Source of the DNA: Rhodococcus gordoniae
Lineage (GTDB): Bacteria; Actinomycetota; Actinomycetes; Mycobacteriales; Mycobacteriaceae
Assembly: GCF_001646655.1 (NCBI RefSeq)
Contig: NZ_LPZN01000018.1
Location: 1 to 64,000, forward strand
Reading direction: 5' to 3'
Length of the DNA: 64,000 bases
A program made the position numbers and the translations under genes. Below the pieces are notes generated by a model. The model did no database searches. It had not been told where the DNA came from and was given only the letters and a program-made list of their open reading frames with translations. Every line of letters begins with the position of its first letter. Within the stretch, counting starts at the first letter, position 1. Below, one piece after another: positions 10,141-22,100 of this stretch.

Positions 10141-13100
10141 GTGGTGAGTGAGTTCTCGCGCGAGGTCGGCGGGCAGCAGGGGGACGAGGCTCGGACGAAC
10201 CTCGACGACGTCCGGAACGCCGATCCGGCACGGACGGACCGCGGCAGCCGGCCCCGTCGGCGCCCCGCCCGGCGGCGCGGACCGCGTGCCGTGCTCCTTC
10301 CGCAGTTGCTGGCGGCTGCCGTGGAACGAGACCCGGCGGCCACGGCCGTGGTCTTCGGCGACCGTTCCCTGACCTACGCCGAACTCGACGCCGCGTCGTC
10401 GCGAACGGCTCGTCTCCTGATCGACCGGGGGATCGGCCCCGAGGACGTGGTCGCGGTATCGCTCGCCCGTTCGATCGAGTCCGTGCTCGCGGTGTGGTCG
10501 GTCGCCAAGTCGGGCGCGGCATTCGTTCCCGTCGACCCGAACTATCCGGCAGACCGCATCGAGTTCATGATCGCCGACTCCGGCGCACGCCTGGGTCTGA
10601 CCCGGGCGGCCGCGGTGGCCGCGCTGCCCGAGACCGTCGAGTGGATCGCGCTCGACGATCCGCAGACGATCACCGATGCCGACGCTCTGCCGTCCGCTCC
10701 CGTGAGCTTCGACGAGCGGGTGCTGCCGCTGCGGGCCGAGAACCCGGCCTATGTCATCTACACCTCGGGTTCGACGGGCCGGCCGAAGGGCGTCCCCGTC
10801 ACCCACACGGGCCTCGACGACCTCGCGCAGGAAGTCGCGGCACGCTTCGATCTGACACCGCAGTCGCGCGTGCTGCACGTGGCGTCGCCGAGCTTCGACG
10901 CGTCGGTCTTCGAATGGCTGATGACGATCTCCGTCGGCGCGACCATGGTCGTCGCACCGCCCACCGTGTTCGGCGGGGACGAGCTCGCCGAACTGCTACG
11001 CCGCGAGCGCGTGACGCACGCCGTGATCACCCCGGCCGTGCTGACCTCGATCGACCCGAGCACTCTGACCGATCTGGAGATGGTGCTCTCCGCTGGTGAG
11101 GCATGTCCGCCGGATGTCGTGGAGCGCTGGGCACCCGGGCGCCGATTCTTCAACGGTTACGGACCGACCGAGTCGACGATCATGACGCACTGCAGCGGGC
11201 CGCTCGAACCGGGACGGCCTGTGACGATCGGTACGCCGGTTCGCAATCTGAGCGCGTCCGTCCTCGACGCCCGCCTGAATCCGGTCGCTCCCGGCGTGGC
11301 CGGTGAACTGTACGTGTCCGGGACGGCTCTGGCCAGAGGCTATCGGGGACGCCCCGGTCTGACCGCAGAACGATTCGTCGCAGGGCCGGGCGGTACCAGG
11401 CTCTACCGTACCGGCGATCTCGTCCGTACCTCCCGCGGCACGAACGGCGAATTGATCTACCTGGGACGCAACGACTTCCAGGTCAAGATCCGCGGTTTCC
11501 GAGTCGAACTCGGTGAGATAGACGCAGCGCTCGCCGCCTGTGACGGAGTCGATTTCGCGATGACGGTGGGTCGCGAGACGCCGGCGGGTCAAGCACAGTT
11601 GGTGTCCTACCTGCACTCCTCGGAGGGGGCGGGGATCGACACCCGCGTGGTTACCGAAGAGATATCGAACGCTCTTCCGTCGCATATGGTTCCGTCGGTG
11701 ATCGTCGTACTGGACGAGATCCCGCTGACGCCGTCCGGCAAGGTCGATCGCGCGGCGCTGCCGGACCCCGATCCGGTGACCGTCGAGTTCCGCCCGCCTG
11801 TCACGGATACCGAGATCGCTGTCGCCGAGGAGTTCGCGACGCTGCTCGGCCTGGAACGGGTGGGTCTCGACGACGACTTCTTCGATCTCGGCGGCAACTC
11901 GCTCGTGGCGACCCGGGTGGCGGCCCGGCTCGGTGAACGCCTCGACACCCGTGTGCCGGCCCGACTGTTGTTCGAGGGCTCGACCGTGGCTGCGCTCGCC
12001 GCGCTGATCGAACCCCTCGGCACCGGCGGCCGTATCCCGCTCACCGCCGGTACGCGGCCCGAGACGATTCCGCTGTCGCTCGCCCAGCAGCGGATGTGGT
12101 TCCTCAGCCGGTTCGACACCGGCTCGGCAGCGAACAACATCCCCGTCGCGCTCCGGTTGCGCGGGGCGCTCGACGTCGACGCGCTCCGCGCGGCGATCGC
12201 CGACCTCGTGGATCGGCACGAAACGCTCCGCACCGTCTACCCCGATCGCGACGGGGTGGGCAGTCAGGTGATCCTTCCCCCGTCGGCGGCCACCCCGACG
12301 GTGCGTGTCGAGGACGTCCCGGTCTCCGAAGTGGAGAACCGCGTCCTGCGCACCGTGTCGGCCGGTTTCGACGTGACGACGGAGGTGCCGCTGCGGCTCG
12401 AACTCCTGCGGGTCGCGCCCGACGAGCACGTCCTGGTCATCGTCGTCCACCACATCGCCGCAGACGGGGCATCCACCGAACCGTTCGTACGCGACCTCGT
12501 CACCGCCTACCTCGCCCGCACCGCCGGAGCGGTCCCCGGGTGGCAACCGCTCGCCGTGCAGTACGCCGACTACACCCTGTGGCAGCGTGCGGTGCTCGGC
12601 TCCGAGGACGATCCCGATTCTCCGGTGGCGAAGGAGATCGCGTACTGGACGTCCGTTCTCGCCGACCTACCGGACCGGCTCGAACTCCCTACGGACCGGC
12701 CCCGGCCGGTCGAGGCGTCGGGTCGCGGCGCCACCGTCGATTTCGAGATCGATCCGGCACTGCACGCGGCCGTCGCCGAACTCGGCCGGGCAGCGGGATG
12801 TTCGCCGTTCATGGTCGTCCACGCAGCCTTCGCGGTGTTGTTGTCGAGGATCTCGGGCGCACGCGACATCGCGATCGGCACACCCGTCGCCGGGCGTGGC
12901 GAACAGGCCCTCGACGACCTCATCGGCATGTTCGTCAACACCCTTGTGCTGCGCACCGACATCACGCCCGACCTGAGCTGCGCCGAGCTCCTGCACCGGG
13001 TCCGCGATACCGACATCGACGCATTCGCGCACGCCGATCTGCCGTTCGAGCGGCTCGTGGAGATCCTCGATCCGGTCCGCTCCGCGGGGCACCACCCGCT

Positions 13101-16100
13101 CTTCCAGGTCGCCCTGTTCTTCCAGAACATGGCGCAGCCCGAACTCGCGCTGCGCGATCTCGAGCTCGTACCGGTGGATCTCGGCGGAAGCATCGCCAAG
13201 TTCGATCTCCAGCTCACGGTGACCCCCCGGGAGGTGGACGGGCGCCCCGCCGGAATCGGAGCCCAGTTCACCTACGCCACCGATCTTTTCGACGACTCGA
13301 CCGTTCGCGCCCTGGCGGAGCGCCTGGTGTCGGTGCTCGGAGCCTTCGCGAGCGACGCCGACATCCCGGTCGGGGAGATCGACCTGCTGACCCCGCACGA
13401 GCGTCATGCACTCACCGTCGGGGTCAACGCGACCGACCATCCGACGGACACGGGGACACTGCTGTCACGTTATCGGGCCCAGGTCGACCGCGTCCCGGGA
13501 GCCACCGCGGTCCTCTTCGGCGACGAATCGCTCACCTATGCCGAGTTCGACGCACGCGTCAACCGACTCGCGCGGCACCTGATCTCGTCCGGGGTCGGAC
13601 CGGAATCGCTCGTGGCCCTGGGGATCCGGAGGTCGATCGATCTCGTGGTCGCCATGTACGCGGTCGTCACCGCCGGCGGTGCCTACGTGCCGCTCGATCC
13701 CGACCATCCGGCCGACCGGATCGGTCACATCCTCGACACCGCCCGACCGGTGTGTGTGCTCAGCACGAGCGCGGACACCGGCGACCTCCCCGAGGGAATC
13801 GCCCCGATCCTCCTCGACACCCTGGAGACGGATGGGTACGACGCGCATCCTGTCCGGGAGGACGAACTGCGCGGCACCGTACAGCCCGCATCACCGGCCT
13901 ACGTGATCTTCACGTCGGGTTCGACGGGACGGCCGAAGGGTGTGTCCGTCCCCCACGAAGCGATCGTCAACCAGCTCGAGTGGATGGCTGCCGAGTACGA
14001 CATCGCCGGGAGCGATGTGTACCTGCAGAAGACCGCCACGACCTTCGACGTCTCGCTCTGGGGCTACTTCCTGCCACTGCGCACCGGGGGCACCCTCGTC
14101 GTGGCGCCGCACGACGCCCATCGCGACCCCGCCTGGGTGGCGGATGCCGTCACACGCCACCGCGTCACCCTCACCGATTTCGTCCCGTCGATGCTCACCG
14201 TCTTCGCCGCACAGGCACCCGCCGGCAGCTGCGCGAGCCTGCGGCACGTGTTCGTCATCGGAGAGGCACTGCCGCCGGAAACGGTGTCGGCCTTCCGCCG
14301 GCTCGGCGATGCGGCGCTCCACAATCTCTACGGCCCGACCGAGGCGGCGGTCTCGGCGACCTACTGGCCGGCCGACGGCGACGGTCACGCCGTGCCGATC
14401 GGTGTGCCCGAGTGGAACGTGCAGGTCTACGTCCTCGACTCGGGTCTGGCTCCCACACCGGTCGGGACGCCGGGCGAGCTGTATCTCGGCGGGGTTCAAC
14501 TCGCTCGGGGTTACGAGAAGCGCCCCGACCTGTCCTCCGACAGGTTCGTCGCGAGTCCGCTCGGACGACCGGGGAGCCGGATGTACCGCACCGGCGACCT
14601 CGTGCGGTGGCGTCGTACCGCTGCGGGAGAGCTCGTCCTGGACTATCTGGGTCGCACCGACTTCCAGGTCAAGTTCCGCGGCCAGCGCATCGAACTCGGC
14701 GAGATCGAGACGGCTCTGCTCGGCTGCGCCGAGGTATCGCAGGCAGTCGCGCTCGTCGTGCCCACCTCCACCGGTGAGCAACTGGTCGCGTACGTCGTGC
14801 CGGCACCGGGACACACCGTCGACCGGGCGGCGCTGCTCGATGCGGTGAAGAAGACGTTGCCTTCCTACATGGTGCCCTCGGCCGTCGTCGCGCTCGACGA
14901 GTTCCCCTTGAACACCAGCGGAAAGCTCGACCGCAAGGCCCTGCCCGCACCGGTCTTCGAAGCACGCGAGTTCCGCGCGGCCCGTACCCCGATCGAGGAG
15001 ATCGTGGCAGGTGTCTACGCCGACGTGCTCGGCGTGGCCCGGGTGGGTGCCGACGACGACTTCTTCGAACTCGGCGGCAACTCGCTCGTCGCGACGCGCG
15101 TCGCATCACGGATCTCCGATGCACTCGGCACGCGGGTCCCGGTTCGGGAACTGTTCGAATCGCCCACGGTCGCGGCGCTGGCCGTGCGCCTCGAATCGCG
15201 CGGGACGGGTGAGGACCGGCCCCGTCTCGAGGCCCGGCCCCGTCCCGAGCGCGTGCCACTGTCGCTCGCACAGCAGCGCATGTGGTTCCTCAACCGATTC
15301 GATCCGGACTCGCCGGCCTACAACCTGCCGGTGGCGCTCCGGATCACGGGATCTCTCGACGCCCGGGCTCTCGAAGCCGCGGTCGCCGACGTGATCGATC
15401 GGCACGAAATCCTGCGCACCGTCTACCCGGAGTCCGAGGACGGTCCGGTGCAGGTCGTGCTGCCGGCGGCCGGGGCCGTTCCCGACCTGACACCGGTCGA
15501 GGTCGTCCCCGGCGATCTCGAGGCCGCCGTCACCGCGCTGGCCGTCGCCGGATTCGACGTCACAGCCGATGCCCCGCTTCGTGCCAGGCTGTTCCGCTTG
15601 GATGCCGACGACCACGTGCTCGCGTTCGTCGTCCACCACATCAGTGCCGACGCGTCGTCGATGGCGCCGCTCACCCGCGACCTGATGACCGCGTACATGT
15701 CGCGACTCGCAGGTGAACGTCCGTCGTGGACGCCGCTGCCGGTGCAGTACGCCGACTACAGCCTGTGGCAACGCGAGGTGCTCGGTTCCGAATCCGATGC
15801 GGATTCCGTCGCGGCAGCGCAGATCCGGTACTGGGTCGAGACCCTCGACGGTCTTCCCGACCAGCTGGAACTGCCGATCGACCGTCCCCGCCCACCGGTT
15901 CAGTCCCTGCGGGGCCGCCGCGTTCCGTTGCGGATCCCGGCGGACGTGCACTCCGCGCTGTCGTCTCTCTCGCGCGAGCGCGGGGCGTCGCTGTTCATGA
16001 CGTTCCATGCAGCGCTCGCGGTCCTCCTGTCACGATTGAGCGCGAGTTCCGACGTCGCGGTCGGCACGCCGATCGCGGGTCGCGGCGAGGCCCGGCTCGA

Positions 16101-19100
16101 CGACGTCATCGGCATGTTCGTCAACACGCTCGTGTTCCGCACCCGAGTGGACGACGACGCGCGATTCGGCGAGCTCCTCGACCGCGTGCGGGAGATCGAT
16201 CTCGACGCCTACGCCAATGCGGACCTGCCGTTCGAGAGGATCGTCGAGATCCTCAACCCCACCAGATCGCAGGCGCGGCACCCCCTGTTCCAGGTCGGCC
16301 TGTCGTTCCAGAACGTCGAGCGGTCGAGCCTCGAACTGCCGGGCCTGACGGTCACGGGTCTCGACATCGAGACCGAGATCTCCCAATTCGACCTGCACTT
16401 CATCGTCGCGGACCATTACGCCGAGGACGGATCGCCCCTCGGTGTCGGCGGTTTCGTCACCTACGCCACCGACCTGTTCGACGAGTCCACGGTCGTGCGG
16501 TTCACCGAACTGCTCGAGACGGTCCTGCGCGCGGTGACCGCCGACCCGCACGTGGTGGTGGGCGACATCGATCTGCTCGGGGAGGCCGATCGGCGACGGC
16601 TCGCCGAGCTCGACGACACCGACCGGACCACGGACGGTTCCGCCACATTGGTGACCCTGTTCGACGAGCAGGTCGCACGCCGACCGGACGCGGTGGCTCT
16701 CGTATCGGGTGACAGGCACTGGACCTATGCGGAGCTCGACACCGAGGTCAACCGGCTCGCGCACATGCTGCTCGAGCGGGGTGTCGGTACGGAGGATCGT
16801 GTCGCGCTCCTCCTGCCGCGTTGTGCGGAGCTCCCCATCGCGATGTACGCGGTCGCGAAGACGGGTGCGGCATACGTACCGATCGATCCCGCGATGCCCG
16901 TGGCCCGCGTCGAGTACATCCTGGAGACGAGCGCCCCCACGGTCGTCCTCACGAACGGCGACGCTCGCCGGACCTGCGCCCTCGATCTGCCGAAGATCGT
17001 CGACCTCGACGAGATCGACACGGCCAGGTATCCGTCCGGTCCGGTACTCGACGCGCATCGGAGCTCACCGCTGCGGCCCGACGATCTCGCATACGTGATC
17101 TTCACGTCCGGGTCGACCGGCCGGCCGAAGGGCGTCGCGGTCGGCCACCGCGCCGTCACCAACCAGTTGCTCTGGAAGGCCGAGGAATTCGATCTCGGCC
17201 CCGACGACGTCGTGCTTCTCAAGACTGCCTCGACGTTCGACCTGTCGGTGTGGGAGTTCTGGTCGGCGCCCACCACAGGCGGCCGGTTGGTCGTGGCACG
17301 ACCGGACGGTCATCAGGACCCGGACTATCTGCTTGCCACGATGCAGGAGCAGGGTGTCACCGTCGTGCACCTGGTGCCCTCGATGCTCGAGATGCTCATG
17401 ACCGCCTCGGAGGGGTCGCTCCCCGAATCCGTGCGCGCCGTCCTCGCGATCGGTGAAGCGCTGCCGGCCACGACCGCTCGCGCGTTCCGCCGCACCCACC
17501 GTGCAGCACTGTTCAACCTCTACGGCCCGACCGAAGCCGCCGTGTCGGTCACCTCGCACGAGGTCGACGACGCGGACGAGCACGTCGTGCCCATCGGCAC
17601 ACCCGAATGGAACACCCGCGTCCACATCCTCGATCGGCGCCTCCATCCGGTGCCCGCCGGGGTGATCGGGGAGCTCTACCTCGCCGGTATCCAGCTCGCA
17701 CGCGGCTACCAGGATCGACCGGCCCTGACGGCGGACCGCTTCGTCGCCGACCCGTTCGGACCGGCCGGGACGCGCATGTACCGCACCGGTGATCTCGCGG
17801 TGCTCCGCACCGACGGCGAGATCGAATACCGGGGCCGCTCCGACTTCCAGGTGAAGATCCGCGGTTTCCGCATCGAACTCGAGGAGATCGAATCGGCACT
17901 CCGTCGCCTCGACGACATCGCTGCGGCCGTCGTGACCGCGCACCACGATGCGCGTCTCGGTGATCGGCTCGTCGCGTACCTGGTTCCCGCTGCCGGTGCG
18001 GTCGTCGACACCGGCCGGGTTGCCGAGGCTCTCGCCCGGGAACTGCCCGGATACATGATCCCCGGGGCGTTCGTCGTTCTGACCGAGCTTCCGCTGACCG
18101 CCAACGGAAAGCTCCACCGCGCAGCACTTCCCGCGCCCGTCTTCGAGTCCACGGAGTTCCGCGCCCCGACCACGACGATCGAGCAGACCGTGGCCGGTGT
18201 GTTCGCGGATGTGCTCGGTGTCGACCGCATCGGTCTGGACGACGACTTCTTCGATCTCGGCGGCAACTCGTTGCTCGCCACCCAGGTCGTCGCGCGTCTC
18301 GGTAAGACGTCGGGACTGCGCGTTCCCGTCCGCGCACTGTTCGAGGCCCCCGGCGTGGGTGCGCTCGCTGCCCGCCTCGAGCAGTTCTCCGCGGTCGAAC
18401 ACCACGAACCTCTCGTCCCGGTGATTCGCCCGGTGGAGATTCCCCTCTCGCTCGCGCAGCAGCGGATGTGGTTCGTCAACCAGTTCGACACGTCCTCGCC
18501 CGCCTACAACGTCGCCGCGGCGGTGCGGCTGTCCGGATCGCTCGACGCCGAGGCCCTGCAGCACGCCGTCAACGACGTCGTGGCGCGACACGAGACCCTC
18601 CGTACGCGATATCCGCGCGGGACGGAAGGTCCGATCCAGCAGATCCTCCCGGCAGTGGAGGCCACCGTTCGCCTCGAACCCGTCGACGTGACCGAGACCG
18701 ACCTGCCGGCCCGGGTACACGACATCGTCGCGCGCGGCTTCGATGTCACCACCGAGATCCCGGTCCGGCTCGCGCTGTTCCGTCTCGCCGCGACCGAGCA
18801 CGTCCTCGTGACGGTGGTGCACCACATCAGCGCCGACGGCTGGTCGGTCGGGCCGCTCACGCGAGACCTCGTGGTCGCCTACAGCGCACGCTCGACGGGC
18901 GCGGTGCCCGCCTGGGCGGCACTCCCGATCCAGTACGCCGACTTCGCTCTGTGGCAGCGACGGATGCTCGGTTCGGAGGACGATCCCGCCTCGGTCCTCG
19001 CCGGACAGGCGGCCTACTGGAAGAACGCCCTCGCCGGGATCGCCGACGAGATCGCCCTGCCCACCGATCGTCCGCGCCCGCCCGTGCAGTCGATGCGAGG

Positions 19101-22100
19101 TGGCAAGGTGCGCTTCGTCGTCGACCCGTCGACCCATCACGGGCTCACCGAGGTCGCCCGCACGCACAACGCGACCCTGTTCATGGTGCTGCACGCCGCA
19201 CTCGCCGGCTTCCTGCACCGCATCACCGGTGACGTCGACATCGCGATCGGTACGCCCGTCGCCGGCCGCGGACACGAGGAACTCGACGACCTGATCGGTA
19301 TGTTCGTCAACACTCTCGTGCTGCGGACCGCGCCGCGTGGCGACCGGTCGTTCGCCGACCTGCTCGCCGAGGCACGTGAGACGGATCTCGATGCGTTCGC
19401 ACACGCCGATATCCCGTTCGAGAGACTGGTCGAGATCCTGGCGCCGGAACGGTCCACCGCGCGGCAGCCACTGTTCCAGGTCGCACTCTCCTTCGAGAAC
19501 CTGGGCCGGACCGGTTTCGATCTGCCGGGCCTGAGTTTCGGCATCGTGGATTCCGATATCGACGTCGCCAAATTCGACCTGTCGCTCACCCTCGCCGAAC
19601 AATTCGATCAGGCCGGCGAACCGGCCGGTATGGCAGCCGAGTTCTCGTATGCGCGAGACCTGTTCGACGAGAACACGATCGACGGCTTCGCGCGTCGCTT
19701 CGTGCGTTTCCTCGACGGTGTCCTCACCGACACCGACCGGGCGATCGGCGACGTGGACATCCTCGACGCCGACGAACGTGCACGTCTCGCGGGAGTGCGC
19801 GGCGCCGAATCGGTCGAGCCGCAGACCCTGTCACGGCTCCTGTCGCTCGCCGTGGCGGGGGGGCCGGACCGCACCGCCGTGCGTTGCGGCGACGAGGCAC
19901 TGACCTATCGCGAGCTGGACGAGCAGACGAATCGTCTCGCCCGGGTGCTCCTCGACCACGGTGCCGGTCCGGAGACGTTCGTCGGCCTCGCCTTCCCACG
20001 CTCGATCGACATGATCCGGGCGGTATGGGCGGTCGCCAAGACGGGGGCGGCCTATGTGCCCATCGACCCCGACTATCCGGCCGACCGCATCACCTACATG
20101 CTGGAGGACTCCGGCACCCGTCTCGGCGTCACCTCCTCGGCTCACGTCGGCAGGCTCCCCGACGCCGAGTGGCTCGTGCTCGACGACGACGAGTTCCGGG
20201 ACAGATGCGACCGGATGTCGTCCGAACCGATCGAGGCGACGGAACTGCACGGCGCGATCCGCGTCGGCAACGCGGCCTACGTCATCTACACTTCCGGCTC
20301 CACCGGCCGGCCGAAAGGTGTCGTCTCGACCCATGCGGGCCTGGCGAATCTCGCACGCGCGCAATGCGAGACCTTCCGAATCACGGCCGACGCACGCACC
20401 CTGCAGTTCGCTTCACCGAGCTTCGACGCGTCCGTGCTCGAGATGCTTCTCGCGGTCGGAGCGGGAGCGACGATGGTGATCGTGCCGCCCGCGATCTACG
20501 GCGGCGAGGAACTTGCGGCCGTCCTGCGGCGCGAGGCCGTCACGCACGCCTTCGTCACTCCGGCCGCGCTGGCCACCGTCGATCCGTCCGGCCTCGGTGA
20601 ACTCGAGGCGGTGATGGTCGGCGGCGAGGCGTACTCCTCCGATCTGGTGACCCGGTGGGGAAGCGACCGTCGGTTCTACAACGTGTACGGCCCGACCGAG
20701 ACCACGTGTATCACCACCAGCTCCGAACCGCTCGTGCCGGGAGGCGCGATGCCTATCGGTCATCCGTTGCGCGGTGTGGGTGCGCACGTGCTCGATGCCC
20801 GGCTGCATCCCGTCCCGCTCGGCGTCACCGGCGAGCTCTACCTCTCGGGACCGGCGCTGACCCGCGGATATCACCGCCGGGCCGGGCTCACCTCGGAACG
20901 GTTCGTCGCATCCCCGTTCGGCGACGGGCAACGCCTGTACCGCACGGGCGATCTCGTCCGCTGGGCCGCAGGCGGAGAACTCGAGTACGTCGGACGTGCC
21001 GACCAGCAGGTCAAGATCCGCGGGTTCCGGATCGAGCTGGGGGAGGTCGACGCGGCCTTCGTCGCACATCCGGACGTCGACTTCGCGGCTACTCTCGGGC
21101 ACGAGACCGCAGCCGGCGCCGTAGTTCTCGTGACCTACGTCAAGCCGTGCGAAGCGCGGACCGTCGACACCGACGAACTGCTCGGGTTCGTGGCCGGGTC
21201 ACTGCCCGACTACATGGTGCCCACGGCCGTCGTCGTCATCGACCGGGTGCCGTTGACCCCGGTGGGCAAGCTCGACAAGAAGGCCCTGCCGGAACCGGTG
21301 TTCGCTTCCACGGAGCGTCGCGCACCGTCGACTCCGGCGGAGACCGCGATCGCCGGGATCTTCGCCGAGATCCTCGGTGTCGACGAGATCGGCGCCGACG
21401 ACTCGTTCTTCGCCCTCGGTGGCGACAGTATCGTGTCCATCCAGTTCGTCGCCCGAGCCCGGACGCTCGGATTCGAACTGAGCCCGCGCGACGTCTTCGA
21501 ACGGAAGACGGTCGCGGCGCTCGCCGAACTCGTCGATGCCGGGGCTGCCACGGAGGCAGGGGAGGCGGAGGCGGATCCTGCAGCCGAGGACACCGCTCCT
21601 CGGACACCCGAGATCGCGCGTGTTCGCGCAGGCGGGCACCACGGTGTCACGAGTGTCGTCATCGAGATGCCGGGCGGAGTCGACGACGACGGGCCGGCCG
21701 AGTGCCTGACCGCTGTACTCGCGGCGCATCCGCTGCTGCGTCTGGTCGTGCCGCGCGAGGTCGACGAGTCCCCGCGGGTCGTTGCCGCGTCGGCCCTCGA
21801 TATCTCGAAGGTGTTGCGGCACCAGGTGATCGAAGGCCCCCTTGCGCTCGAGGAGATCGTCGACCGCGTCGTGCGGGAGGCCGCAGACCGGCTGGACCCG
21901 GCTGCCGGCATCGTCGTGCAATTCGTCCGGGTGTCCGCCGGTGACTCCGATCTGCTCGTGGCCGTCGGCGACGCGGTCGCCGTCGACGGAGTGTCGTGGC
22001 AGGTGCTCGCCGACGATCTGGCCGCCGCCTGGACCGCCCGTGCCGCCGGTCGCACCCCCACCGTGGCGGCCGAGAAGGTCTCGGCGCGGGCATGGTCGAA

